Assembly: GCF_004348995.1 (NCBI RefSeq)
Contig: NZ_SMKQ01000009.1
Span: 33,206-97,205 of the forward strand
Reading direction: 5' to 3'
Length of the DNA stretch: 64,000 nt
Origin: Nonomuraea terrae
Lineage (GTDB): Bacteria; Actinomycetota; Actinomycetes; Streptosporangiales; Streptosporangiaceae
Positions 43,876 to 51,955 of the stretch are shown here, in pieces. The stretch's first letter is position 1; every line of letters begins with the position of its first letter. The notes beneath the pieces were generated by a model. It was not told where the DNA came from. It searched no databases and saw nothing but the letters and a program-made list of their open reading frames with translations. Position numbers and translations under genes: made by a program.

Positions 43876-43923
43876 CCACTCCCAGCGGCGTTCTGGGGTA
43901 AACCCAGGGCCATGGCTACCGAT

Positions 43924-43941
43924 GGTGCCGAACCCGGCACC
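43924..43941 (+). other. Small perfect hairpin in the bldD leader region
   Basis: GGTGCCG/CGGCACC, a 7-bp stem with a four-base loop, about 85 bases upstream of bldD. A second small hairpin CTGGG/CCCAG lies at 43893-43907. They could terminate the arc cluster or shape the bldD leader. The rest of 43723-44024 shows no gene. Confidence 0.45.
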
Positions 43942-44024
43942 AGACCCCCCGGTGGCGCGGGCATTCGCCGCAAGGGAGCACAATCTACTGAGAGCGATAC
44001 ATACGAGAGCCGGGGGGCCACACG

Positions 44025-44519
44025 ATGCCGTCTGAGTACGCAAAGTCGCTGGGTGCAAGACTCCGCGCCATCCGCACCCAGCAGGGCCTGTCCCTGCATG
44101 GAGTCGAAGAGAAGTCGCGTGGCAGGTGGAAGGCCGTGGTCGTGGGCTCCTACGAGCGCGGCGACCGTGCCGTGACCGTGCAGAAGCTTGCGGAACTTGC
44201 CGACTTCTACGGGGTGCCCGTTTCCGAGCTGCTGCCGGGCGGAGCCGCCCCCAGCCCGCTCGGGCCGACGCCCAAGCTTGTGATCGACCTGGAGCGCCTG
44301 GCGACGCTGCCGAAGGAGAAGGCCGGCGCCCTTGCCCGCTACGCCGCCACCATCCAGAGCCAGCGTGGTGACTACAACGGCAAGGTGCTGTCCATCCGCC
44401 AGGAGGACCTGCGCTCCCTGGCGGTGATCTATGACAAGTCGCCTGGCGAGCTGACGGAGGAGCTGATCAGCTGGGGTGTCCTCGACGCCGAGGCCCGGCG
44501 CGCGGTCGACTCCTTCTGA
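44025..44519 (+). CDS. bldD: Developmental master regulator BldD
   Basis: A 164-residue repressor of sporulation genes that dimerises on cyclic di-GMP. The N-terminal XRE-type helix-turn-helix reads SLGARLRAIRTQQGLSLHGVEEKS. The C-terminal c-di-GMP signature RxD-x8-RxxD is intact as R114-G-D116 and R125-Q-E-D128, at the same numbers as in Streptomyces. ATG 44025 follows a GGGGGG ribosome site. Presence of an intact ligand site implies c-di-GMP control of development in this organism. Confidence 0.97.
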   Translation: MPSEYAKSLGARLRAIRTQQGLSLHGVEEKSRGRWKAVVVGSYERGDRAVTVQKLAELADFYGVPVSELLPGGAAPSPLGPTPKLVIDLERLATLPKEKAGALARYAATIQSQRGDYNGKVLSIRQEDLRSLAVIYDKSPGELTEELISWGVLDAEARRAVDSF

Positions 44520-45512
44520 CGCGGCTGTCCTGAGCCGGTCTGTCTCCCCGGTCACCCGGCCGCCCAGGAGCTCACCGTACGCCACCACAAGGCCCCTCGC
44601 CCGGCCCCTGTCCCCGGCCGGCCCGGGGAGCTCTGAGCCCTGCTCGGAGCAACCCCGAAACGGCCGAGCTCAGGGAACGCCGACCAGGGATGCTGAGACC
44701 GCTTGCCCAGGGAACCCTTGAGCCCGCTGCTCTTGGGAGCGCTTCCCTCGTCCATGACCGAGGTTTCGGTGACGCCGGTTTTCGCCATGCCCTGGTCACC
44801 CTGCTTTCGGGGCACCCGCCCAAGCCGTGGGCCCGCCACACGCGGGCCCACGGCCACGTGTGGCCCCTCATCGGCATGCCTGCGCCCCATGGGCGCCGAA
44901 GGCGGTGCCAAGGACCCACACCGACCGTGCACGCTGCGCCCAACCGACCTGCCATCGCCCCCTCCGGCGGCATCCCCGCACAAAAGCCTGCGTAGGACGT
45001 CGACACAAGACGACGGGTGACAACCGACGCCGCACAGCAGCCCGACTGCGCCGCCGCGGGCTGACGTCCCCTTGAGGAAGAAGAACGCGTCCGGGGTGGA
45101 GAACGCCCCCGAGGGCCCCGCCTCTCGGCAGCTGGGCGCCCTGATCCGGTCCAGGGCCGACCATGGGCGTCGACGTAGAGCTCCGCACGACCCACGATGG
45201 CGATGTGGCGGACGGCAGCGCCACCCTGGCCGCCACGCGGACATGACCGCCCCGGCCTCACGCGGACATCGCCGTCGCGGCCGTCGCGGCCGGCTCTGAG
45301 GCGTTCCCATCCGGCCCGCTCGAAGGTTTCCGCCGCTCTGGCGGAACGCGACCGGCGCACCCATCTGGTGCCCTGTGCTCATCCCTGGACATGCGCTCGC
45401 CTCAGGCCGCGGCCTGTCCGAGGCGCGCGATCAGCCGGACTCTCGTACGGGATGTCCAGGCTCTCGGGGTGGTCCGGACTTGTGCGGCGAGGGTCGGGCG
45501 CTCCCGGCGAGG
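44520..45512. other. 993-base gap with no supported gene
   Basis: Open frames on both strands are arginine/proline-rich or shadow-like and match no family I know. One stretch of minus-strand reading (VRHIAIVGRAELYVDAHG, near 45160-45215) looks faintly protein-like but is not continued. Probably spacer or degraded DNA. Confidence 0.5.
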
Positions 45513-45959
45513 TCAGCCCGCGAGGGGGACGTTCGCCGGGAGCTGTGGTTGTGAGGGGACGCCCAGGAGGTCTTCGATGGTCTCCACGAACGTCTCCGCC
45601 TCGACCAGGATCTCCTCGGCCTCGGCGGCGCTGATGCGGCGCACCATGCCGGCCTCGGCGGCCGCGCGCTTGGCAGCGGTCGTCGAGAAGTAGGCGGCCC
45701 ACTCCGCCAGGCTCGGCTCGGCCTCGGGGAGCAGCTCCCACGCGCTGCGCAGCCGGCGCCGGCGACCCTCCAGGGGACGGGGACGTGCGGCCAGGAGCGC
45801 CGCGGCCGCACGCAGCGCCGCCAAATGAGCGGCCACATATCGCGATGCCGGGGTGCGAGCGCCGGTCGCCTCCGCCAGGCACGAACGTGAATCGGTCAGA
45901 TGTGCCCGAACCGCAGGCGACAGCCGGGGCCCGGGTGTGTCTCTAGGCCGTGGTGCCAT
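45513..45959 (-). CDS. SAV_6107-family HEPN-domain protein
   Basis: A 148-residue helical protein. RYVAAHLAALRAAAALLAARPRP, RRRLRSAWELLPEAEPSLAEWAAYFSTTAAKRAAAEAG and EAEEILVEAETFVETIEDLLG match the small actinomycete HEPN family named after Streptomyces avermitilis SAV_6107. HEPN domains often act as ribonucleases or their partners, but no R-x4-6-H motif is obvious, so nuclease activity is doubtful. ATG 45959 has an ideal AAGGAGG. An in-frame GTG at 46223, seven bases after a strong -10, would add 88 Arg-rich residues with poor codon bias; I consider that stretch a leader. Confidence 0.85.
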   Translation of the reverse strand: MAPRPRDTPGPRLSPAVRAHLTDSRSCLAEATGARTPASRYVAAHLAALRAAAALLAARPRPLEGRRRRLRSAWELLPEAEPSLAEWAAYFSTTAAKRAAAEAGMVRRISAAEAEEILVEAETFVETIEDLLGVPSQPQLPANVPLAG

Positions 45960-46228
45960 CTTGCGCGCCTCCTTGGAGTCGTGGGCGGCCGGCCGACGTC
46001 TCCGCCGGTGGAGCCAACAATCGCAGACGCCACCGACATTTCCGCCGGGCCGGCCGGACGAGGAGCTTCCCCTCTCCCCGTCCGGCCAGGGCACGCCCGT
46101 TCGTCTCCGCCGACGACGAGGACATGCCCTTCGCCCGTGGAGCCTGGCCGCGGGTGTCGCTGGGGAAGCGAACGGCCCGCGACCAGGTCCTTGGTGACGC
46201 TGAGCCGCGAGCCTCACCGTCACTAGGT

Positions 46229-46282
46229 CGAACATAATTTCGATCACGCGCGGTGTCAACCAGTTCCACGAACACAGGTTCG
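46229..46282 (-). promoter_or_regulatory. Strong sigma-70-type promoter with two LexA (SOS) boxes
   Basis: On the minus strand TTGACA (46254-46259), a 17-base spacer and TATGTT (46231-46236) form a near-consensus promoter aimed at the HEPN gene. A perfect actinobacterial SOS box CGAACACAGGTTCG lies at 46269-46282. A second, CGAACATAATTTCG with one mismatch, lies at 46229-46242 and covers the -10. Two LexA dimers could occlude the promoter. Transcription would start near 46224, about 265 bases before the HEPN ATG. Confidence 0.8.
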
Positions 46283-46824
46283 ATGACCATGAACAGAAAC
46301 GCCTGCCTCACGCCGTACCGACCGACAAGAAGGCCCCGCACACGAACAGAAAGGACATACGGAACCCCCGCCACCGCGAAAGCGTCCCGCCTCGGCGGCG
46401 AGAACGACACGCCGGGCGGCACCCCAACACGCCTGCTCGGGACAGCAATCAGAACGCCTCACCGCGACACCCTCGGACCCGCGATCGGGACGGGAGCACG
46501 CATGAAGCGGAGGAACGAAGGGCCGCGCCACGAGACGGGCTCGCGACGAAGGCGACCATGACGCACCGGGCGCCACCCCGGAACGCGCTCGCCCCGGGAG
46601 CCCCCTGAACGCCCTGCCCAGGCAACACCCGGAATCGCTCGCCGAACGTTCATCCTGGAGGCCTCGCCCACGACGGCCTGGCGCACGCATCCACCGGATT
46701 GCCGGGGCGACAGCGGGCGGCACCGCACAGCGCCGGGTGGCATGCCCGTTCGGCGCGGGCCACGCGGGTCCTCAGCCTTGATTGAATGATCTAGGCCAGA
46801 TTCGTGGGGATCTACGGGGGCGTG
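46283..46824. other. 542-base gap with no supported gene
   Basis: No plus-strand gene follows the SOS boxes and no coding bias is evident in any frame. Together with 44520-45512 and 47135-47746 this makes a gene-poor segment unlike the tightly packed surroundings. Confidence 0.5.
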
Positions 46825-47134
46825 ATGGGGATATGGGATGTCAAGAAGGACGGAGATCGGGCGCGGTGGACATGCACCCCGCTCGTCAGCGTCGGGCCGC
46901 TGCGGTTCGGGATGAGCGCAGGTGAAGTGGCCGGAGCGCTCGACCATGTCGGGCCGGTGAGCGGCATTGGACACCCCGATATGCCAAGGAAATCCGGGAT
47001 CGGCAGACGTCGGGCTCCTCCTGCGCGTACAACGGGCAGGAGATGTCGTCCTCAGCCGGCCACTTTTCCTCATCCGCGAGTGGGCGATGGCAGAGTGGGA
47101 CCACGTCCCCGGATCCGAGTGGAAGAGGTTCTGA
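46825..47134 (+). pseudogene. Frameshifted, internally deleted small gene
   Basis: The start is good: GGGGG then ATG 46825, MGIWDVKKDGDRARW followed by CTPLVSVGPLRFGMSAGEVA and ALDHVGPVSG, which resembles small actinomycete proteins of unknown function. After about 46966 this frame degenerates. A coding-like C-terminus appears in another frame: LLLRVQRAGDVVLSRPLFLI then REWAMAEWDHVPGSEWKRF, stopping at TGA 47132-47134. The two parts are compatible with one protein that has lost its middle and its frame. Family assignment is from memory of similar sequences. Confidence 0.6.
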
Positions 47135-47746
47135 TGCGACCGCCTGAGCCGCGGTGAGCGGGCTGACGACAACAGTGACGACAACGTCGGCCACCATGAA
47201 CGCGCACCGCCAGCCGTCCACGCCCGTCCGACCAGCGAGTGTCCGCCCGACGAGGGTGATTCCTCCGCGAAAAGCGGCGATCATTTCGTAGACTCCGCCG
47301 GCGGACGGCAGGCGGGAGTCACCGGGGCGATGGCCTCCCACACACCCCTGGTTACCTGGAGACCGCGGCGCCACCGCCCATTCTGGCCGTCGAGCCAGGC
47401 GGGCACAGACCGCCGGGACCTCCACGGGCATGCCGCTCACAGGGGAAAGCCTCCCCATGCCAGCTCAGGCATGTTCGCAAGGGACGCCTCCCCGTGCCCC
47501 TTCGGGCATGTCCGCAGGGGGTGCCGCCGGCCCGGCGCCTGCTTCGGCATGTTTCCCGTAAGCGGTGTCCACAGGGCCAGGGCCGTTCTCAGGCGTGTCC
47601 CGGCAAGCGCGGCCCACGGGGACAGCGCGTTCTCCAGGAGGTGCCGCCCGCGAAGGCGGCCTCTCCTGAAGGTGCGTTCGCCGACCGGCAACGGCCCGGG
47701 CGCTCAGTGGTGTTCCGGAGCGGCCCCCGTGGGATCCGCCGGGTGG
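47135..47746. other. Gap without a supported gene, containing degenerate repeats
   Basis: No coding sequence is supported. The right part is occupied by the degenerate repeats at 47428-47600. The open frames here have no coherent protein features. Confidence 0.5.
47428..47600 (+). repeat. Degenerate tandem repeats, period about 41 bases
   Basis: The word GGCATG or GGCGTG followed by a C/G-rich stretch recurs with starts near 47428, 47469, 47506, 47547 and 47593 (spacings 41, 37, 41 and 46). Copies are divergent and the boundaries are approximate. Confidence 0.4.
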
Positions 47747-47938
47747 TTACTCGAGTGACAGGGCGCCTGAGGGGCACAAAGTGACGGCGCGGCGGGACGC
47801 CTCCTCCAAATCCTCGGGTGGCGACTCCTGCAGGAGCACCACCGTGCCGTCCTCCTCACTCTGGTCGAACACCTCCGGGGCCGTCAGCGCGCACATGCCC
47901 GCGCCGATGCACACCGACGTATCTGCCTTGATCTTCAT
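47747..47938 (-). CDS. Ferredoxin, [3Fe-4S] type
   Basis: A 63-residue ferredoxin: MKIKADTSVCIGAGMCALTA and VTLCPSGALSL. Three cysteines (10, 16 and 55) and Ala in place of the usual central ligand indicate a [3Fe-4S] cluster. It follows the cytochrome P450 gene by six bases and is the expected electron donor for it. No reductase is adjacent; a ferredoxin-reductase-like gene lies at 55847-57010. Confidence 0.95.
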   Translation of the reverse strand: MKIKADTSVCIGAGMCALTAPEVFDQSEEDGTVVLLQESPPEDLEEASRRAVTLCPSGALSLE

Positions 47939-47944
47939 GGCGAC

Positions 47945-49135
47945 CTACCAAGTGACAGGGAGGCGGTGCACTCCGTAAATGCTCATGTCGGATCGCATCG
48001 GCACCTCCTCCGGTGATACGGCCAAGCGTAGGCCAGGCAGCCGGCGCAGCAGCGCGGGGAAGGCGATGCGCATCTCGGCGCGTGCGAGCTGCTGGCCGAG
48101 GCACTGGTGGATGCCGTGACCGAAGGTCAGGTGCCCGCCGGCGGGCCTGGCGACGTCGAGGCGGTCCCCGTCGGGGAAGCGTTCGGGATCGCGGTTGGCG
48201 ACCGGCAGGTGGACGGCCACCGTCTCGCCGGCCTTGATCAACTTGCCCTCGATCTCGACGTCCTCCAGCGCCGAGCGCAGCGGGCCGAGGTGGATGATCG
48301 TGAGGTAGCGCAGCAGTTCCTCGACGCCGTTCTCCGCCACCGACGGGTCGTCGCGCATGGCGGCGAGCTGGTCAGGGTTGATGAGCAGCGCGTACGTCCC
48401 GAGCCCCAGCATGTTGGCGGTCGTCTCGTGCCCGGCCACCAGCAGCAGGAAGGCGACCCCGGTGAGCTCCTCGTCGTCGAGCTCGCCGCCCTCGACGAGC
48501 CCGCTCAGCAGGTCGTCGGCGGGCTCCTCGCGCTTGCGCTGGATGAGCTCGTACAGGTAGGCGGAGATGCGGCCCATCGCGGCCAGCGCCTTTTCTGCCT
48601 CGGTCTCCAGGTTCAGCAGGATCTCGGAGTCGGCCTGGAACTGCGCGCGGTCCTCGTACGGCACCCCGAGCAGCTCGCAGATCACCAGCGACGGGATCGG
48701 CAGCGCGAACGACTCGACGAGGTCGAGCGGCCCGCCGGCGGCCTCCATCTCGTCCAGGCAGGCGTCGGCGATCTCCGCGATCCTCGGCTCCAGCATCTTC
48801 ATCCGGCGCACGGTGAACTGCCCGGTCAGCAGCTTGCGGTAGCGCGTGTGGCCGGGCGGGTCCATCCGCAGGAAGAAGCCGCGCGGCACCGGCGTCTTCC
48901 CCCGCTTGGCCAGCTCCATCCGGTTCGGCACGAGCGGGTGCAACCGGTCGGGCCGGTTGCTGAAGTGCGGGTGCGCCAGCACCGCGCGGGCCGCCGCATA
49001 TCCCGTCACCAGCCAGCCGAGGTGGCCGTCGGCGAACGTCATGCGGTGCATCGCGCCCTGTTGCCGCAGGCCGGAGACTTCGTCAGGCGGATCGAGTGGC
49101 CGCTGACGGGTGATGGGCAGGGACAGATGGGACAT
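47945..49135 (-). CDS. Cytochrome P450
   Basis: A 396-residue soluble bacterial P450. The oxygen-binding I-helix is LLVAGHETTANMLG, the ExxR motif is in VEELLRYLTI, and the haem loop is LTFGHGIHQCLGQQLARAE with Cys 345 as axial ligand. FFLRMDPPGHTRYRKLLTGQFT is the conserved C-helix region of CYP105-like enzymes. It forms one transcript with the ferredoxin and is divergent from a TetR gene that probably controls it. The substrate is not deducible and no biosynthetic genes adjoin. Confidence 0.95.
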   Translation of the reverse strand: MSHLSLPITRQRPLDPPDEVSGLRQQGAMHRMTFADGHLGWLVTGYAAARAVLAHPHFSNRPDRLHPLVPNRMELAKRGKTPVPRGFFLRMDPPGHTRYRKLLTGQFTVRRMKMLEPRIAEIADACLDEMEAAGGPLDLVESFALPIPSLVICELLGVPYEDRAQFQADSEILLNLETEAEKALAAMGRISAYLYELIQRKREEPADDLLSGLVEGGELDDEELTGVAFLLLVAGHETTANMLGLGTYALLINPDQLAAMRDDPSVAENGVEELLRYLTIIHLGPLRSALEDVEIEGKLIKAGETVAVHLPVANRDPERFPDGDRLDVARPAGGHLTFGHGIHQCLGQQLARAEMRIAFPALLRRLPGLRLAVSPEEVPMRSDMSIYGVHRLPVTW

Positions 49136-49170
49136 GTTCGGCTCCTTTCCTCGCTCCTCTCCCAGGAAAC

Positions 49171-49230
49171 CTCAACGATTGCAAAATTTCAATGGACGAA
49201 AAAAATAAGGCCGTGCAGTATAGTTCCGGC
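49171..49230. promoter_or_regulatory. AT-rich divergent promoter between P450 and tetR genes
   Basis: A locally AT-rich segment carries an imperfect inverted repeat ATTGCAAAATTTCAAT (49178-49193), a candidate TetR-type operator. TATAGT at 49219-49224 ends six bases before ATG 49231, placing the transcription start at the ATG. Confidence 0.5.
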
Positions 49231-49860
49231 ATGGTCGGACTGCGGGAGCGCAAGAAGCAGCGCACGCGCCAGGCGCTGATCGAGGCCGCCCTCCGGTTGT
49301 TCAGCGAGAAGGGCTTCGAGGAGACGACGCTCGCGGAGATCGCGGCGGCGGCCGACGTCTCGACGCGGACGTTCTTCAGCTACTTCGCCGGCAAGGAGGA
49401 CGTCGTCTTCCACGACTCGGCGAAGCGGCTGGACCTGGCCACGGCCATCCTGGCGGGCCGGCAGCCCGGCGACACGGTGACCGGTCTGCTGGTGCGGATC
49501 ATCGACGAGAGCCTGCTCTGGGCGACCTCCGAGGAGAACATGACGTTCGAGGGCGCCCGGTTGCGGCTGCGGCTCGTCCTGGAGGAGCCGGCGCTGCAGG
49601 CACGGGCGCTGCTGGTGCTGTTCGACACCCAGCTGAAGCTGGCCAAGGCGCTGCACGAGGCGTTCCCCGAGGAGTTGACGCCGGTGGACGCGGCGGCCGC
49701 GGTCGGGGCGATGGTCGGCGCGGTCCAGGTGGCGGTCGTGGCCAACCTGGAGGAGGAGCGTTCGCTGCGGGCGATGTACGAGACCGGCCGCCGCGCGGCC
49801 GAGGTGGCTCTTTCCGGCCTGCGCTCCCCCGGCGGCGTCGAGAAGAACCCTGCGGGGTGA
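49231..49860 (+). CDS. TetR-family transcriptional regulator
   Basis: A 209-residue regulator. The DNA-binding domain is REKKQRTRQALIEAALRLF-like here (RERKKQRTRQALIEAALRLF), with the helix-turn-helix TLAEIAAAADVSTRTFFSYFAGKEDVVF. The C-terminal ligand domain is variable. I chose ATG 49231 because TATAGT six bases upstream suggests a leaderless mRNA. ATG 49192 would add 13 residues of low similarity. Probably represses the divergent P450-ferredoxin pair. Confidence 0.88.
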   Translation: MVGLRERKKQRTRQALIEAALRLFSEKGFEETTLAEIAAAADVSTRTFFSYFAGKEDVVFHDSAKRLDLATAILAGRQPGDTVTGLLVRIIDESLLWATSEENMTFEGARLRLRLVLEEPALQARALLVLFDTQLKLAKALHEAFPEELTPVDAAAAVGAMVGAVQVAVVANLEEERSLRAMYETGRRAAEVALSGLRSPGGVEKNPAG

Positions 49861-49928
49861 TCCACCGCCGCCGATCATGGAAGCATGTGTCGTGACCATG
49901 CCGCGCAAGGCGGGCGGGAGGAGTGCGG

Positions 49929-50453
49929 ATGGCGGGGAGCGATCGCGGCCGGCCGGCCGGGCTCGTCCTGCTGGCCCTGGGGCCGGTCCTGGCGGCGGCG
50001 TACGCGGGCGCCGGCCACGTGGCCGTCCAGGCGGCGGTGCGGGCGCAGATCTCGGGCCCCGGGTGGGAGGGCGGCCGCATCGACGCCGACGGGATGACGT
50101 CGCTGGGCCTCGACGCCTGGCGGGTGACCTGGTGGACGGCCCTGCTCGTGGGCGTGGTGGCGCTGGCCTACGTGGTGATCGGCCTTCTGCTGCGGCGCCA
50201 CGGCCGAGGGCGAGCGTTTCTCCTGGTGCTCTCGGGCACGCTGATCGTCCCGTACGTGCTGGGCTTCGCCGTCGCGCTGGTCAACCCCGTGAAGCTGCTG
50301 GCGAGCCTGTACGACGTGCCCGACTTCGCCGCGGGCCTGCCCGCCTGGCATTCGGCCACGGCCTTCCTCCTGCTGGCCGCCGGGCTGGCCCAGGCCGTGG
50401 GCCTGCCGCTGGCGGCCGCCCAGGGCCGGCGGGCCGCCGCGTCCCGCGCCTGA
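49929..50453 (+). CDS. Small integral membrane protein of unknown function
   Basis: A 174-residue protein with about four hydrophobic helices (LVLLALGPVLAAAYAGAG, TALLVGVVALAYVVIGLLL, LVLSGTLIVPYVLGFAVAL and FLLLAAGLAQAVGLPLA). No known family motif. ATG 49929 sits six bases after GGGAGGA, so it is preferred over the GTG at 49923. It lies alone between the tetR gene and the convergent transpeptidase gene. Confidence 0.65.
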   Translation: MAGSDRGRPAGLVLLALGPVLAAAYAGAGHVAVQAAVRAQISGPGWEGGRIDADGMTSLGLDAWRVTWWTALLVGVVALAYVVIGLLLRRHGRGRAFLLVLSGTLIVPYVLGFAVALVNPVKLLASLYDVPDFAAGLPAWHSATAFLLLAAGLAQAVGLPLAAAQGRRAAASRA

Positions 50454-50495
50454 GACGTCGGCGAACGCCCGGCCGGGCCTGGCGCGAGCGCGGCG

Positions 50496-51398
50496 TCAGG
50501 CGCTGCGGAACTTGCCTCTGACGTGGACCGGGACGCCCTTGCCGAGCTTGCCGGGGAGCTCCTCCGCGACGTTCATCGGCAGGCGTACGCAGCCGTGCGA
50601 GGCCGGGTGGAGCGGGACTGACAGCGCCCCGTGGAAGGCGATGCCGCCGTTGAAGAAGATCGGGTTGTACAGCTCGCCCAGGTAGGACCGGTGCCAGCCG
50701 CTCACCCGCCACGTCGTGCGGTAGTTGCCGGTGGGGGTACTGGCCGAGCCGCAGAACTCCTGCTCACTGCCCTGCCAGGTGGCGGTCTCGCAGTAGGGGA
50801 TGCCGCTGCCGGAGGAGATGTGGCTGATCAGCTCCACCTCGCCGCCGACGTACAGGACCATGATCTGCCGGGTGAGGTCGACCTCGGCGCGGGTCCCCCG
50901 GCCGCGCGGGGCCAGCACGCGCGGCGTCTTCGGGGTCTCCAGAGCCTCCCACGTGCGGCGGGCGACGGTGCTGGTCGGCTTGATGCCGTTGACCTTCTGG
51001 AACGCCCACACAGCCGCGAGCGTGGTGGGACCGTACTGGCCGTCGGCCTCGCCCGGGCGGTAGCCCAGCCCGATGAGGCGCTTCTGCAGCCAGGTGACGG
51101 CCTGCCCGTCGGCGCCCAGCCGTAACGTCTTGCGCGGCGCGGTGACCGGCGGGGGTGTGTCGCGCCCGGCGGCGCCGTCAGAGGCCGCGGACGGCGCGGG
51201 GAAGCCGTCAGGTGTTACGGACGGCGCGGGGAAGCCGTCAGGTGTTACGGACGGCGCGGCGGGGCCGAGCCGCATCGCGGCCGGTGACGCATCGGGGCGT
51301 TGCCCGGCCTGCGCCCCGCAGGCCGGGACGGCGAGCAGGCCCGCCGTCAGGAGTGCGGCCACCCGGGGCAGCAGTCGAGCCACCATGTGCACCACCAT
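50496..51398 (-). CDS. L,D-transpeptidase lipoprotein with peptidoglycan-binding domain
   Basis: A 300-residue secreted protein. The signal peptide ends in LLAVPACGAQ, a plausible lipobox. A Pro/Ser-rich spacer containing a perfect repeat comes next, then a peptidoglycan-binding domain (LRLGADGQAVTWLQKRLIGLGY, DGQYGPTTLAAVWAFQ) and a YkuD catalytic domain with FHGALSVPLHPASHGCVRLP, where the catalytic Cys and His lie. It makes 3-3 crosslinks or anchors proteins to peptidoglycan. Start is 51398 or ATG 51386. Confidence 0.93.
   Translation of the reverse strand: MVVHMVARLLPRVAALLTAGLLAVPACGAQAGQRPDASPAAMRLGPAAPSVTPDGFPAPSVTPDGFPAPSAASDGAAGRDTPPPVTAPRKTLRLGADGQAVTWLQKRLIGLGYRPGEADGQYGPTTLAAVWAFQKVNGIKPTSTVARRTWEALETPKTPRVLAPRGRGTRAEVDLTRQIMVLYVGGEVELISHISSGSGIPYCETATWQGSEQEFCGSASTPTGNYRTTWRVSGWHRSYLGELYNPIFFNGGIAFHGALSVPLHPASHGCVRLPMNVAEELPGKLGKGVPVHVRGKFRSA
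51191..51259 (-). repeat. Perfect 30-bp direct repeat within the transpeptidase gene
   Basis: Positions 51191-51220 and 51221-51250 are identical, followed by the first nine bases of a third copy. Each copy encodes ten residues of the type APSVTPDGFP in the spacer between lipobox and peptidoglycan-binding domain. Confidence 0.9.
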
Positions 51399-51477
51399 CC
51401 ATCACGAACAGATCAAATGACCTTACATCACTCACCATGAACCGGTAAGGCGTCGCCAACCCCTTTAGAGTGTCTCC

Positions 51478-51954
51478 ATGTCTGAGAAGTTGCCGGCGAA
51501 CGCCGTCCTCGTGGAGTCCGCGCTGCGTGAACGCGGAGCCAACGGCGAGATCGTGGTGCTGCCGGAGAGGGCGCCCACGGCCGCGACCGCGGCGGCCCAG
51601 CTCGGATGCGAGGTCGGGGCCATCGCCAACAGCCTGATCTTCGACGCCGACGGCGAGCCGCTGCTGGTGCTCACCAGCGGCGCCCACCGCGTCGACGTCG
51701 AGCTGATCGCCCGCACGGCGGGCGTCCAGCGGGTACGCCGGGCGACGCCGGAGTTCGTCCGCGCCGCCACAGGGCAGCCCATCGGCGGCGTCGCCCCGGT
51801 CGGGCATCCCGCGCCCGTGCGCACCCTGGTGGACAACTGGCTGAGCAAGCACGACGTGGTCTGGGCGGCGGGCGGGCATCCGTCGACCGTGTTCCCCACG
51901 ACGTTCGACGAGCTCGTGGGCATCACCGGGGGAACGCCGGTGGACGTCGAGTAG
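51478..51954 (+). CDS. YbaK/EbsC-family aminoacyl-tRNA deacylase
   Basis: A 158-residue protein of the prolyl-tRNA editing fold. Segments: LGCEVGAIANSLIFDADGEPLLVLTSGAHRVD, then RATPEFVRAATGQPIGGVAPVGHP and VVWAAGGHPSTVFPTTFDELV. It hydrolyses mischarged aminoacyl-tRNA, probably Cys-tRNA-Pro or Ala-tRNA-Pro; the exact target is uncertain. TAGAGT ends six bases before the ATG and no Shine-Dalgarno is present, so it is likely leaderless. Confidence 0.93.
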   Translation: MSEKLPANAVLVESALRERGANGEIVVLPERAPTAATAAAQLGCEVGAIANSLIFDADGEPLLVLTSGAHRVDVELIARTAGVQRVRRATPEFVRAATGQPIGGVAPVGHPAPVRTLVDNWLSKHDVVWAAGGHPSTVFPTTFDELVGITGGTPVDVE

Positions 51955-51955
51955 T

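Noticed and set aside
45000..45380. Possible gene on either strand in the gap after bldD
   Set aside because: Short protein-like phrases are not continuous and have neither a ribosome site nor a family match.
45960..46223. 88-residue N-terminal extension of the HEPN protein from a leaderless GTG
   Set aside because: The extension is Arg-rich with poor third-position GC, while the ATG at 45959 has an ideal AAGGAGG. Kept only as an alternative.
44520..47746. CRISPR array, insertion sequence or prophage remnant
   Set aside because: No regular repeats with unique spacers, no transposase or integrase motifs and no terminal inverted repeats were seen. The 41-base repeats are too divergent and irregular.
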